Below are positions 8,571 through 18,352 of a stretch of DNA of 64,000 nucleotides, in pieces. The number at the start of each line of letters is the position of its first letter. The stretch's first letter is position 1. The notes beneath the pieces were generated by a model. That model saw only the letters and a program-made list of their open reading frames with translations, was not told the DNA's origin and ran no database searches. This DNA comes from Pseudodesulfovibrio alkaliphilus (GTDB lineage: Bacteria > Desulfobacterota > Desulfovibrionia > Desulfovibrionales > Desulfovibrionaceae). The stretch is from contig NZ_WODC01000008.1 of the NCBI RefSeq assembly GCF_009729555.1, forward strand, positions 62,001 to 126,000, written 5' to 3'. Made by a program: the position numbers and the translations under genes.

Positions 8571-8969
8571 ATGGCCGACATCCTGTCCTTGCCCGGCGAC
8601 GTGTGCCGTCACCACATGCGCGGCCGCTGCCTGTATGAGGAACACCTCAATCCGGGGTACTGCGCCGCATGGCGATGTATGGCCATCGCCCGCTGGGAGT
8701 CGGCATTTGACGATTTCCTGGTCCGGGCAGAGCGGTTCGATCTCGGCCAGGAGCAGGCCGCGTCCCTGTGGGAGCGTCGGTTTAGCCGCATGATCCGGTC
8801 TTTTGATTGTGAGCGCTATGAGCCGGACAGCGGGGAGGAAATGCCCGCCTGCGTGCATCTGTGCGACGGATTGTGCTGCCAGGCGCTTCCCCCGTGCGAA
8901 GGGCGGTGTCGTCACTTTCGGCTGCCGCAGATCATTCCGTCCGATCTGCCTTCCGATGAATCCGGTTGA
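8571..8969 (+). CDS. Cysteine-rich protein of unknown function
   Basis: 132 residues with eleven cysteines. The N-terminal part reads VCRHHMRGRC, then NPGYCAAWRC; the C-terminal part reads CVHLCDGLCCQALPPC and GRC. The central stretch is helical and charged. The spacing suggests bound zinc or an Fe-S centre, but it matches no ferredoxin or zinc-finger signature I can name. Good ribosome site (AGGGAG). The stop overlaps upstream sequence of the next gene, so the two are probably co-expressed. No function assigned. Confidence 0.65.
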   Translation: MADILSLPGDVCRHHMRGRCLYEEHLNPGYCAAWRCMAIARWESAFDDFLVRAERFDLGQEQAASLWERRFSRMIRSFDCERYEPDSGEEMPACVHLCDGLCCQALPPCEGRCRHFRLPQIIPSDLPSDESG

Positions 8970-8989
8970 TGAAAGCAAGGAGCCCATTG

Positions 8990-9784
8990 ATGCTGTTGTC
9001 TTTTCCCCATATGCACCCAGTCCTTTTTCCGGCGGAGCGTGTGCCGGGACTGCTGTTTTTTGATCCGGGCATGACCGAAATCCCCTTGCAAGACGGCTTC
9101 AGGCCCGAGGATATGCCCCTGGACCACCGGACCGCCGCCGCCCTGATTCGAGACTGCATCCATTTCGGCGAACAGTTCAAGGACCCTGGCGAGATGGCCT
9201 ATTTCGGGGCCATGACCCCGGACGATTTCTACGAAGGTTCGCCAAGCTCCATCCAGGCACAAATCATGAGCCGTTTTGCCGAGAGCGAGGGGGGGAGGCA
9301 GGGGCGGGGCGAAGCCATGGCCCGCGCCCAGTTTATCATGCTTCTTGCGTGGTTCTTTGAGGAGAAAGCCCTGGAACTCCAGGGGTTGGAGGAGGGCGTC
9401 AAAGCGTCGTGGAGGTCCATGGATGCCACTCTGGGGCTTGACGACGAGGACCGGATCGACGAACGGGTGCTTGCCTTGGGCAATGCCCACAGCCACACTG
9501 GCGGGGTCAGCGATGGTCAGGTCCCGGACTTGCCATGGAGGCGCATGATCGAGGCTTTGCCGACGCTGCTGCCGGAAGAAGTTACGCTGCTCTGCGTTGA
9601 GCCTGCCATCATTTCGGCCTGGGAGGATGCGGGCATAGTCTTTGATTTGGCCGATCCCGAGTCAGGGTTGCCCCAAGGGGCGCGGAAGGCCACGCAGCCC
9701 GCCTGGCGTTTCGCCGGACATCGCAAGCCACCCAGGTCCATGCCGGACACGGCGCGTCAGCTGACTGTCGCTGTCATCGGCTAA
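8990..9784 (+). CDS. Conserved-looking protein of unknown function
   Basis: 264 residues, mostly soluble, with a helical centre (AQFIMLLAWFFEEKALELQG) and an acidic stretch LGLDDEDRIDERV. No signal peptide and no catalytic motif that I recognise. ATG 8990 behind AAGGAG is preferred to the ATG at 8969, which overlaps the previous stop and has no ribosome site. It sits between the cysteine-rich gene and a HAD hydrolase on the same strand. Confidence 0.6.
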   Translation: MLLSFPHMHPVLFPAERVPGLLFFDPGMTEIPLQDGFRPEDMPLDHRTAAALIRDCIHFGEQFKDPGEMAYFGAMTPDDFYEGSPSSIQAQIMSRFAESEGGRQGRGEAMARAQFIMLLAWFFEEKALELQGLEEGVKASWRSMDATLGLDDEDRIDERVLALGNAHSHTGGVSDGQVPDLPWRRMIEALPTLLPEEVTLLCVEPAIISAWEDAGIVFDLADPESGLPQGARKATQPAWRFAGHRKPPRSMPDTARQLTVAVIG

Positions 9785-9798
9785 TCACGGGAGAGTGT

Positions 9799-10479
9799 AT
9801 GGCCTTTGCCAACCAACTCATGAATCCCCGACTGCTGCGGGGACTCAAGTGCATTGTCTTCGACTGCGACGGGGTGCTCATCGATTCCTATGAGGCAAAC
9901 ATGCGTTACTACGGCATGATCAAGGAATGCCTCGGTCTGCCGCCCTTGACTGATTCGGAGAAGTATTACGTCCACACCCGCACCCACAAGGACTCGGTCC
10001 GATATATCGCGCCCGGCGAGCTGAATTCCAGGGCGTGGGAGGTCATCCGGGATTTCGACGCCACCACGTTGCTTCCGTATCTGCGGCGCTCCGAAGGCGT
10101 CCGGGAGTTCCTGTGGTGGCTGCGCGGCGCGGGGTTCAGGCTGGCCGTGAACACCAGCCGTACCGACAGCATGGACTACATCCTTAAGCACATGGACCTT
10201 GAGGGATTCTTCTTCCCGGTCATCACTTCGGGCAAAGTGACCACGCCCAAACCGCATCCCGAGGGGGTGCACCGGATCATGGCCGCGCACCGGCTCTCGC
10301 CCGACGAGGTGGCCTTCATCGGCGACTCGGTGGTGGACGAGCGGACAGCCCGGGCCGCGGGGGTCCGCTTCTGGGCCTATGGCGATCCCGGTCTGACCGC
10401 CCAGGTCCATATCCGCAGCTTCTGGGAGATCAAGGCCGCCATGCAGCGCTGCTACAAAGGGCCGGGCCTGTCGCATTAG
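9799..10479 (+). CDS. HAD-superfamily hydrolase, phosphoglycolate-phosphatase-like
   Basis: Haloacid dehalogenase fold phosphatase. Motif I is FDCDGVLIDS with the nucleophile and acid/base aspartates at 22 and 24; motif II is VNTS; motif III is the lysine in TPKPHPEG; motif IV is FIGDSVVDERTA. A helical cap lies between motifs I and II, as in Gph/PGP enzymes. 226 residues, ribosome site GGGAG, 14 bases after the previous gene. The substrate is not predictable from sequence. Confidence 0.82.
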   Translation: MAFANQLMNPRLLRGLKCIVFDCDGVLIDSYEANMRYYGMIKECLGLPPLTDSEKYYVHTRTHKDSVRYIAPGELNSRAWEVIRDFDATTLLPYLRRSEGVREFLWWLRGAGFRLAVNTSRTDSMDYILKHMDLEGFFFPVITSGKVTTPKPHPEGVHRIMAAHRLSPDEVAFIGDSVVDERTARAAGVRFWAYGDPGLTAQVHIRSFWEIKAAMQRCYKGPGLSH

Positions 10480-10518
10480 GACTTGATTCTTGCACCCTGG
10501 TGTGCGAAATTATCATCA

Positions 10519-10549
10519 TTGACATCACTGGCGGTAATGAAAATTTATC
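10519..10549 (+). promoter_or_regulatory. Possible promoter of the yggT-divIVA run
   Basis: TTGACA at 10519-10524 is a perfect -35 box. The -10 region 17 bases on is only AT-rich (AATTTATC, 10542-10549). It precedes the yggT start by about 20 bases in a short AT-rich gap. Confidence 0.35.
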
Positions 10550-10568
10550 CCGTCTTTCTGGAGGCTTC

Positions 10569-10877
10569 ATGGACTTGATTGTCCGCGCTATCGCAACCGT
10601 TCTCGGCATCGTTCTCAACGCCTATTTCTGGATCGTCATCATCTCCGCCCTGCTTTCCTGGGTGAATCCCGATCCCTACAATCCCATCGTGCGCTTTCTG
10701 CGCGGCGTCACCGAGCCGGTTTTCTACAAGGTCCGACGCTGGATACCCTTTGCCGTGGTGGGCGGGTTTGATCTGTCTCCCATCGTCGTTCTCCTGGCCA
10801 TCAAGGTGTGCGAGATTGTCGTGGTCGGCAACCTGATGCGCCTCGCCTTTTCCATGGGCGCAGGGCCGATGATGTAA
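10569..10877 (+). CDS. YggT family membrane protein
   Basis: Small integral membrane protein of 102 residues with two hydrophobic segments around a conserved loop: LLSWVNPDPYNPIVRFLRGVTEPV, in which the WVNPDPYNP motif marks the YggT family (named after E. coli yggT). ATG 10569 behind TGGAGG is chosen; an upstream ATG at 10500 lacks a ribosome site. In many bacteria yggT lies with septation genes, as here with divIVA, which supports a role at the envelope or division site. Confidence 0.88.
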   Translation: MDLIVRAIATVLGIVLNAYFWIVIISALLSWVNPDPYNPIVRFLRGVTEPVFYKVRRWIPFAVVGGFDLSPIVVLLAIKVCEIVVVGNLMRLAFSMGAGPMM

Positions 10878-10901
10878 CCCCTTGAATCAAGGAGGTTTGT
10901 C

Positions 10902-11405
10902 GTGACCATTTCCAAGGTCGATTTGCTCAACAAGCAGTTCTCGCGCAGTCTGATCGGGTATTCGCGTCTGGAGGTGGACCAGTTTCTGCTGGAATTGGCC
11001 GACGTTATCGGCGAATCGGCCGAGGCGCACAAGGCGCAACGCAGGAAGATCAAGCAGCTTGAGCTGGCGCTCAAAGAGTATCGGCAGCGGGACGAAACCC
11101 TGCGCGATACCCTCATGAGCACGCAGAAGATGGTGGACGACCTCAAGGTGGCCGCCACCAGGGAGGCGCAGCTTATGCTCGACGAAGCCAGAGCAAAGGC
11201 CGACGCCACGGTCCAGCGCGGGCACAACCGGCTGGCCCAGATTCATGAGGAGATCGAAGACCTGAAACGCAGGCGAACCCAGTTCGAGGTTCAGCTCAAG
11301 GGGTTGCTCAAGTCGCATCTGGAGATGATCGAAATGAGCGATCCCGACAGGGACAAGGTGGAAGAGCTTGAGTCCAAGCTCACATACTTGAAGAAAGTCG
11401 AATAA
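10902..11405 (+). CDS. DivIVA-domain coiled-coil protein
   Basis: 167 residues. The N-terminus KVDLLNKQFSRSLIGYSRLEVDQFL matches the DivIVA membrane-targeting domain, normally ending DVDxFL. Long coiled coils follow, from about 35 to 165 (RRKIKQLELALKEYRQRDETL and onwards). DivIVA proteins bind negatively curved membrane at poles and septa and recruit partners. Starts with GTG 10902 behind GGAGG, between yggT and yggU, a division-associated order better known from Gram-positive genomes. Confidence 0.85.
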   Translation: MTISKVDLLNKQFSRSLIGYSRLEVDQFLLELADVIGESAEAHKAQRRKIKQLELALKEYRQRDETLRDTLMSTQKMVDDLKVAATREAQLMLDEARAKADATVQRGHNRLAQIHEEIEDLKRRRTQFEVQLKGLLKSHLEMIEMSDPDRDKVEELESKLTYLKKVE

Positions 11406-11419
11406 GGCGGGATTGTCAT

Positions 11420-11728
11420 ATTTCCCTACCAGAGTTTGTCAGCAGGTGCGGCGGAGGATGGCGCATCGCCGTATGGGTGCAGCCCGGGGCCAGCAGGAGC
11501 GAGGTCGTCGGGGTCTACCAGCAGTGCGTCAGGATTCGGCTGTGCGCCCCTGCAGTGGATAACAAGGCCAATAAGGCCCTCGTGGCCTTTGTGGCCGATG
11601 CGTTGAAGGTGAAGAAGGGTCAGGTGAGCATTGAGTCGGGCCGGAGCGCCCGCAGGAAGACCCTGGCCCTGGATGCGGCGGCGGCGCCAGACTGGATCGG
11701 GCTCTCTCCGGCCGGTTGCCCGCGTTAA
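11420..11728 (+). CDS. DUF167 / YggU family protein, apparent ATT start
   Basis: The core WRIAVWVQPGASRSEVVG and APAVDNKANKALVAFVADAL is that of the YggU (DUF167) family, small alpha-beta proteins of unknown role. The only standard start in frame is GTG 11477, which would cut off the first beta strand (WRIAVWV). Codons upstream are open and read LPEFVSRCGGGWRIAV, as expected for the family, but offer no ATG, GTG or TTG after the divIVA stop. ATT 11420, about eight bases after GCGGG, is the best candidate. Gene identity is secure; the start is not. Confidence 0.72.
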   Translation: MSLPEFVSRCGGGWRIAVWVQPGASRSEVVGVYQQCVRIRLCAPAVDNKANKALVAFVADALKVKKGQVSIESGRSARRKTLALDAAAAPDWIGLSPAGCPR

Positions 11729-11750
11729 CCCGTTAATAAAGGAGCGGTAC

Positions 11751-11981
11751 ATGGAAGCCAAGGATCTTGAACTCATCGAGATGTACGGGGCCGAGGATCC
11801 CGAGCTGATGGCGCTTTGGGAGCAGCATGTCGTGTATGAGAAAATGCTCGACAAGATGGAGGCAAAGTCGTTTCTCTCTCCCACCGAGGCCCAGGAAGTG
11901 AAGGAGCTCAAGAAGAAGAAGCTGGCTGGCAAGACTAAAATGCAGTCGCTTCTGGACAAATATCGGACCCTGGAGGCGTAG
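11751..11981 (+). CDS. DUF465 (YdcH-like) small coiled-coil protein
   Basis: 76 residues forming a helical hairpin: [25 protein letters not shown], then [26 protein letters not shown]. The spacing of the LKKKKLAGK segment is typical of DUF465. Function unknown. ATG 11751 follows AAAGGAGC. It ends one base before ilvB, so it is cotranscribed with the branched-chain amino-acid genes. Confidence 0.82.
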   Translation: MEAKDLELIEMYGAEDPELMALWEQHVVYEKMLDKMEAKSFLSPTEAQEVKELKKKKLAGKTKMQSLLDKYRTLEA

Positions 11982-11982
11982 C

Positions 11983-13674
11983 ATGAAATTGACCGGGGCC
12001 CAGATGCTGCTCAAGTGTCTGGAAATGGAAGGCGTCGAGGTCATGTTCGGTTTCCCTGGCGGGGCCGTCATCGACATCTATGACGAAATCCCCAATTCCA
12101 CTGTGGAACACATCCTGGTCCGGCACGAGCAGGGCGCCATCCACGCGGCTGACGGCTATGCCCGGGCCACGGGCAGGGTGGGGGTCTGTCTGGTCACTTC
12201 CGGCCCCGGAGCCACCAATACTGTCACCGGCATCGCCACGGCCTACATGGATTCCATCCCGGTGGTCATCTTCACAGGACAGGTGCCACGCGCCCTCATC
12301 GGCAACGACGCCTTCCAGGAAGTGGACATTGTGGGCATCACCCGGTCGTGTACCAAGCACAACTATCTTGTTCAGGACATCGAGGACCTGGCCGTGACGA
12401 TCAAGCAGGCGTTCTATCTTGCTCGCTCCGGTCGCCCCGGCCCGGTCCTCGTGGACCTGCCCAAGGATGTCATGCAGCAGGTGGCCGAGTTCCGCTATCC
12501 CGAGTCCGTACAGATGCGCAGCTACAATCCGACCTGTAAGCCGCATGTGGGGCAGGTTCGCAAGGTTATGAAACTGCTCAGGAAAGCGAAAAAACCGCTC
12601 ATCTATTCCGGTGGCGGGGTGATCACCTCGGGCAGCCACGCGGACCTGACCTGGCTGGCCCGCAACCTCTGCATCCCGGTCACTTCGACTCTCATGGGGC
12701 TTGGGGCTTTCCCAGGCGACGATCCGCTCTTTCTTGGCATGCTCGGCATGCACGGCACCTTTGCGGCCAACATGGCTGTCAACAATTGCGATCTTTTGCT
12801 GGCCGTGGGCGCTCGCTTCGACGACCGCGTCACCGGCAAGGTGGATACCTTTGCCCCCAATGCGACCATCGTGCATATTGATGTGGACCCCACCTCTATC
12901 CAGAAGAACGTCTCAGTCCATGTCCCCCTCGTGGCGGACTGCAAGGCGGCTCTGGCCGCGCTCCGGGCCGAGTCTGAGGCATCGCTGGACGACATCGACT
13001 GGTGCGCCGATCACCGTGAATGGGTCGGACAGGTCCAGGACTGGGGCAGGGAACACCCCCTGACCTACAAGGACGACGATGCGGTCATCAAGCCGCAGTT
13101 CGTGGTGGAGAAGATCTACGAGATCACCAAGGGGGATGCCATCATCGCCACCGAGGTGGGGCAGAACCAGATGTGGGCCGCCCAGTTTTACAAGTACACC
13201 CGGCCCAACACCCTGCTCACCTCTGGCGGGCTGGGGACCATGGGCTATGGTTTTCCTGCGGCCATGGGAGCGCAGCGCGCCTTCCCCGGCAAACTGGTCA
13301 TCGACATCGCCGGGGACGGCTCCATCCAGATGTGCATCCAGGAGATGATGACCGTGGTGTGCAACAGGCTGCCCGTCAAGATCGTCATCCTCAACAACGG
13401 CTATCTTGGTATGGTCCGCCAGTGGCAGGAGCTTTTCTACCGCAAGAACTATTGTGAGACCTGCCTTGACGCGCAGCCCGATTTCGTCAAGCTGGCCGAG
13501 GCCTATGGAGCGGCCGGGTTCCGCGTCACCGAGAAGAAGGACGTGGAATCAACCCTGCGCGAAGCCTTTGCCCTGGACAAGCCGGTCATCGTGGATATCC
13601 GCGTTGCCAGGGAAGAGAACGTCTATCCCATGGTCCCGGCCGGCGCCTCTCTCACCGAGATGCTGCTCGTTTAG
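11983..13674 (+). CDS. ilvB: Acetolactate synthase, large (catalytic) subunit
   Basis: Thiamine-diphosphate enzyme that condenses two pyruvates, or pyruvate with 2-oxobutyrate, in the first common step of valine, leucine and isoleucine synthesis. 563 residues in the usual three domains: an N-terminal pyrimidine-binding domain ([13 protein letters not shown], catalytic Glu in VRHEQGAIH), a central FAD/DHAP-like domain ([11 protein letters not shown]), and a C-terminal PP domain with the GDG...NN motif ([13 protein letters not shown] to [12 protein letters not shown]). Followed by its regulatory subunit. Confidence 0.96.
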   Translation: MKLTGAQMLLKCLEMEGVEVMFGFPGGAVIDIYDEIPNSTVEHILVRHEQGAIHAADGYARATGRVGVCLVTSGPGATNTVTGIATAYMDSIPVVIFTGQVPRALIGNDAFQEVDIVGITRSCTKHNYLVQDIEDLAVTIKQAFYLARSGRPGPVLVDLPKDVMQQVAEFRYPESVQMRSYNPTCKPHVGQVRKVMKLLRKAKKPLIYSGGGVITSGSHADLTWLARNLCIPVTSTLMGLGAFPGDDPLFLGMLGMHGTFAANMAVNNCDLLLAVGARFDDRVTGKVDTFAPNATIVHIDVDPTSIQKNVSVHVPLVADCKAALAALRAESEASLDDIDWCADHREWVGQVQDWGREHPLTYKDDDAVIKPQFVVEKIYEITKGDAIIATEVGQNQMWAAQFYKYTRPNTLLTSGGLGTMGYGFPAAMGAQRAFPGKLVIDIAGDGSIQMCIQEMMTVVCNRLPVKIVILNNGYLGMVRQWQELFYRKNYCETCLDAQPDFVKLAEAYGAAGFRVTEKKDVESTLREAFALDKPVIVDIRVAREENVYPMVPAGASLTEMLLV

Positions 13675-13684
13675 GAGACAGACG

Positions 13685-15278
<1,594 letters not shown>

Positions 15279-15317
15279 TCGGCAGCCAATGGGCTGCCGC
15301 ATCATAGCGGATGCTCT

Positions 15318-15351
15318 GGGCGACCCTGTTTCGGGGTCGCCCGTTTTTTTT
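15318..15351 (+). terminator. Rho-independent terminator of the ilv operon
   Basis: GGGCGACCC (15318-15326) pairs with GGGTCGCCC (15334-15342), followed by GTTTTTTTT. A second hairpin, CGGCAGCC with GGCTGCCG at 15280-15299, lies just after the ilvC stop. Confidence 0.92.
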
Positions 15352-15424
15352 GTCCGATTCCGCTTGACGAGCGAAAGGGGTAGCCTTAGAAGTCGCTCTC
15401 CATAATTTCCGCGAGGGATAATTA

Positions 15425-15997
15425 ATGCTCGAAAATGTCCTGCTCCTTGGAGCGCTTGTCTTTTTGGCCGAGGTTGCCGTTTTGACTCTGGGCACGGTCC
15501 GAACCATGGTCACTGTGCTTGGCGAGTCCAGGGCCGCCTTTTGCCTTGGCTGCCTGGAGATGACCCTGTGGGTGTTTGGCACCTCGGCCGTGATGCTCAA
15601 GGTGGGTGATGAGCCCGTTCTTGGACTGTGTTACGCTCTGGGTTTTGCGTGCGGTAATGTGGTGGGCATCTGGGCCGAGAAAAAGTTGGCTCTTGGCAAC
15701 GTGGTGGTGCGCATCATCAGTGCCTGGCGCGGTGCGGAGATTGCCCAGGCCCTCCGGGCCGCCGGCTTCGGTATCACCACCGTGGCGGGCGAGGGTTCGG
15801 CCGGACCTGTGACCGTGCAGTTCGTGGTCTGCAAGCGTAAGGATATGAAACTGGTGTTGTCTGCCGCCCGTGCTGCGGACCCGGAGTTCTTCTATACCTT
15901 CGAGGTCGCGGCCGGGGCCAGCGATGTCTACAGTCCGTCGGGCAGCCGGGTGTCCCGGGTACTTGGCCCCCTCAGGCGGCTTGTGCCTCAGTGGTAG
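15425..15997 (+). CDS. UPF0316 membrane protein (DUF5698 + DUF2179)
   Basis: 190 residues. Three hydrophobic segments in the first 90 residues (LLGALVFLAEVAVL, FCLGCLEMTLWVFGTSAVML, LCYALGFACGNVVGIW) form the DUF5698 membrane part. The C-terminal DUF2179 domain (LRAAGFGITTVAGEGSAGPV and FVVCKRKDMKLV) is a ferredoxin-like fold, probably a cytoplasmic ligand sensor. Function unknown in all species. It stands alone between two terminators. Confidence 0.85.
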   Translation: MLENVLLLGALVFLAEVAVLTLGTVRTMVTVLGESRAAFCLGCLEMTLWVFGTSAVMLKVGDEPVLGLCYALGFACGNVVGIWAEKKLALGNVVVRIISAWRGAEIAQALRAAGFGITTVAGEGSAGPVTVQFVVCKRKDMKLVLSAARAADPEFFYTFEVAAGASDVYSPSGSRVSRVLGPLRRLVPQW

Positions 15998-16023
15998 TCG
16001 CTGAGTTGTGATGACCTCATCGG

Positions 16024-16061
16024 GACGCCTGATCCGCTTGTGCGGGTTGGGCGTCTTGTTA
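16024..16061 (+). terminator. Terminator after the UPF0316 gene
   Basis: GACGCC (16024-16029) pairs with GGCGTC (16050-16055), with an inner CCGC/GCGG stem, followed by TTGTTATT. It separates this gene from the convergent alpha/beta hydrolase. Confidence 0.7.
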
Positions 16062-16078
16062 TTGGACGGCCCAGGGAC

Positions 16079-16942
16079 TTAAGTCAGGGCACTCAGAAAG
16101 CGGCGTATCTCGGCGTTGAAGGTATCCGGCTCCTCATAAAAGGGGAGGTGACCGCTGCGCTCCAAGACCGCCAGGTGTGCCCCGGGAATGGACCCGGCCA
16201 CAAACCGGCCCGCAGACGGGCCAAAGCACATGTGGCGCGAGCGGCCGTACACGGCCAGTGCGGGAAGCGTCAGAGAAGGCAGCAGCGGGACATAGTCGCG
16301 GGCGGCGTAATCTTCGTAGACGGCCGCAGCGGTTTGATCGTCCGTCAACAGGTGTTCAGCGCACATCCAGCGCAGGGCGTGGGCCGGGGCCTGCCCTGAA
16401 ATGAACATTTCGTTGACGAAACGGGAGCCGAAGGCGGCGCGGTCCTGGCGCATGGCTTCCATCTCCGTCTGCACCGCCTCTGGGCCGAGGCCGCGAAAAC
16501 GGTGGGTGTTCCACGAGGCGTCGGCCATTGGATAGGGGCTGCTCTCCACCAGGGCGATGCCAGAGAGCCTGTCGCTGCCGAATTGCTGCCAGTATTCGAG
16601 GGCCACTGAGCCGCCCATTGACCAGCCCACCAGCGTCGCCCCCTTGATATCCAGGGCTCGGATCACCTCGCGCAGATCGCGGGCGTAGCGGGGTATGGTG
16701 TGGCCGCGTATCGGGGTTTCCGAGCGGCCGTGGCCGCGCAGATCCAGGGTGACTATCTGGTAGGAGTCGGCCAGACCATGCTGTCTGCGCCAGAAGCGCG
16801 AACTCATGGTCCAGCCATGGACGAAGATCACTGGCCGCCCCTGGCCGCGCACCTCCACCCAGAGCCGGGCGGAATCGGTTGCCGTCACCCACCCGGCGAC
16901 GTGGTTCTCGTCCCGGGTCTCGACGGCCTCGAACATGTCCAT
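16079..16942 (-). CDS. Alpha/beta hydrolase
   Basis: 287-residue alpha/beta-fold hydrolase. VIFVHGWTMSSRFW forms the oxyanion region, GWSMGG holds the nucleophile Ser108, and the catalytic His is in ERSGHLPFYEEP near the C-terminus. The family includes esterases, BioH-like and peptidase-like enzymes, so the substrate is open. ATG 16942 is chosen over the longer frame because an AAGGGA site precedes it and it starts one base after the trmO stop. Last gene of the 24080-to-16079 operon. Confidence 0.82.
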   Translation of the reverse strand: MDMFEAVETRDENHVAGWVTATDSARLWVEVRGQGRPVIFVHGWTMSSRFWRRQHGLADSYQIVTLDLRGHGRSETPIRGHTIPRYARDLREVIRALDIKGATLVGWSMGGSVALEYWQQFGSDRLSGIALVESSPYPMADASWNTHRFRGLGPEAVQTEMEAMRQDRAAFGSRFVNEMFISGQAPAHALRWMCAEHLLTDDQTAAAVYEDYAARDYVPLLPSLTLPALAVYGRSRHMCFGPSAGRFVAGSIPGAHLAVLERSGHLPFYEEPDTFNAEIRRFLSALT

Positions 16943-16943
16943 G

Positions 16944-17351
16944 CTATTTCGATCCCTTGAGCATGGGCTTGATGTCGATGACCGGAGTGTTGTCGATGGC
17001 CTCAAGGGGTTCGACGATCAGGGTCGCAGGCGCTTCGATGGATATCAGTGTGACCCGGTGCAGGCCGATGGGGTTGGGCCGGTTGGGTGAGCGGGTGGTG
17101 AATACGCCGCGCATGGGCTTGTCGGTGGCTCCCCTGGGATGGACCATGAGCGGGGTGCGGTCCGAGAGGTGGAACCATGTGAAGAGTTCGAGTTGAGCAC
17201 CCGGCTCCATGGAATCGAGTCCCTGGGCATAGGCCGGGTCCAGTTCGATGCGGGCGCGCACCGCGCCCTTTTCATGCTCCATCTTGGGTGCGGACTCACG
17301 GTCCTTGATGGATGATCTGATGTGTCCAATGGCGATCAACTGCATGTCCAT
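16944..17351 (-). CDS. trmO: tRNA (N6-threonylcarbamoyladenosine-37) methyltransferase, TsaA/TrmO-like
   Basis: Methylates t6A37 of threonine tRNAs using S-adenosylmethionine. The signature GVFTTRSPNRPNPIGLH and the following V-T-L-I-S-I strand are diagnostic of UPF0066/TrmO. It is 135 residues, against about 235 in E. coli, lacking the C-terminal extension; short forms are common outside gammaproteobacteria. Fourteen bases after thiL. The window also carries tsaE, which is needed to make the t6A substrate. Confidence 0.87.
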   Translation of the reverse strand: MDMQLIAIGHIRSSIKDRESAPKMEHEKGAVRARIELDPAYAQGLDSMEPGAQLELFTWFHLSDRTPLMVHPRGATDKPMRGVFTTRSPNRPNPIGLHRVTLISIEAPATLIVEPLEAIDNTPVIDIKPMLKGSK

Positions 17352-17365
17352 GGCTGCTCCTTGGG

Positions 17366-18331
17366 TCAGGGATGAGATTGCGGATTCTCAAAATGATCGA
17401 AACCTGGGGTCGAAAACGGCGTACCGTTGATTCTGATGCCCTGTGCCTCCGTGACCCGGCCGATCTCGGTAAATCCGGGTACAGAGGCCGCCTTGGGGAA
17501 TTCCTCCTCGCTCACGCAGCCGAGCAGGGCGTAGTCTTCGCCGCCGAGCACGGTCAGTTCCACCGGGTCCAGGCCCATGGCCAGGGCGTAGGCCACCACG
17601 TTGCCGTTGAGCATTTCTCCACGCAGGGTCAGGTCGGCACCGAGGTTCGGTCCCAGGAAGCGGGGCAGGTCGCGGGCCAGCCCATCGGACACGTCCATGA
17701 GCCCCTTGACTCCTGCCGCGTTGAGCAGGGTGCCGATCATCACCTTGGGCTTGGGCCGCAGATGGGCCAGGGCGGCGGTCGGGAATTCTTCTCTTGCCTG
17801 GCGGCCCAGGGCTTCCAGGGTCAGCAGTCCGACTCGGGCAAGCCCCAGCTCACCCACGGTGAAGAGGATGTCGCCGGGTGCGCAGTTGCCTCGCGTCAGG
17901 AACCGGCCCTTGCTGCCGCCCACCCCGAAGATGGAGATGCTCACGCCCAGTCGGTCGGCCCGGCTCAGGTCTCCCCCGGCCAGGGCCATATCTGTATGCC
18001 GGGCCAGCGTGGCCATGCCCTGGAAGAAACCGTTCCAGAACTCCTCGTCAAGCCCCGGGGGAACCATCAGGTCCATGGTGAAGGCGAAGGGCCGCGCACC
18101 CATGGCCGCAATGTCGCTGATATTCACGGCCAGGGCCTTGTGGCCGATGTCTTCTGCTGTGAAATAGTCCCGCCGGAAATGGACATCCTCCAGAAAGAGG
18201 TCGGAGGAGACGCAGATGTCGCGGCCCCCGGCCAGCACGGCGCAATCATCGCCGCGGCCCAGGCGCAGGAGTTCGTGACCAAAGGTGAAGTGGGTGTCGA
18301 TGAGGTCGAGAAAGTCTTGTTCGCTTTTCAT
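17366..18331 (-). CDS. thiL: Thiamine-monophosphate kinase
   Basis: ATP-dependent phosphorylation of thiamine monophosphate to the active diphosphate. 321 residues of the PurM/ThiL fold: GRGDDCAVL and SSDLFLEDVHFRRD near the N-terminus, NISDIAAMGARPFAFTMDL, LAGGDLSR, and DVSDGLARDL followed by LGGEDYALL bind ATP and magnesium. Lies between uvrD and trmO in a tight minus-strand run. The product cofactor is used by the acetolactate synthase also encoded in the window. Confidence 0.95.
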   Translation of the reverse strand: MKSEQDFLDLIDTHFTFGHELLRLGRGDDCAVLAGGRDICVSSDLFLEDVHFRRDYFTAEDIGHKALAVNISDIAAMGARPFAFTMDLMVPPGLDEEFWNGFFQGMATLARHTDMALAGGDLSRADRLGVSISIFGVGGSKGRFLTRGNCAPGDILFTVGELGLARVGLLTLEALGRQAREEFPTAALAHLRPKPKVMIGTLLNAAGVKGLMDVSDGLARDLPRFLGPNLGADLTLRGEMLNGNVVAYALAMGLDPVELTVLGGEDYALLGCVSEEEFPKAASVPGFTEIGRVTEAQGIRINGTPFSTPGFDHFENPQSHP

Positions 18332-18352
18332 GGGGCCAGTCTATGTGGATGG

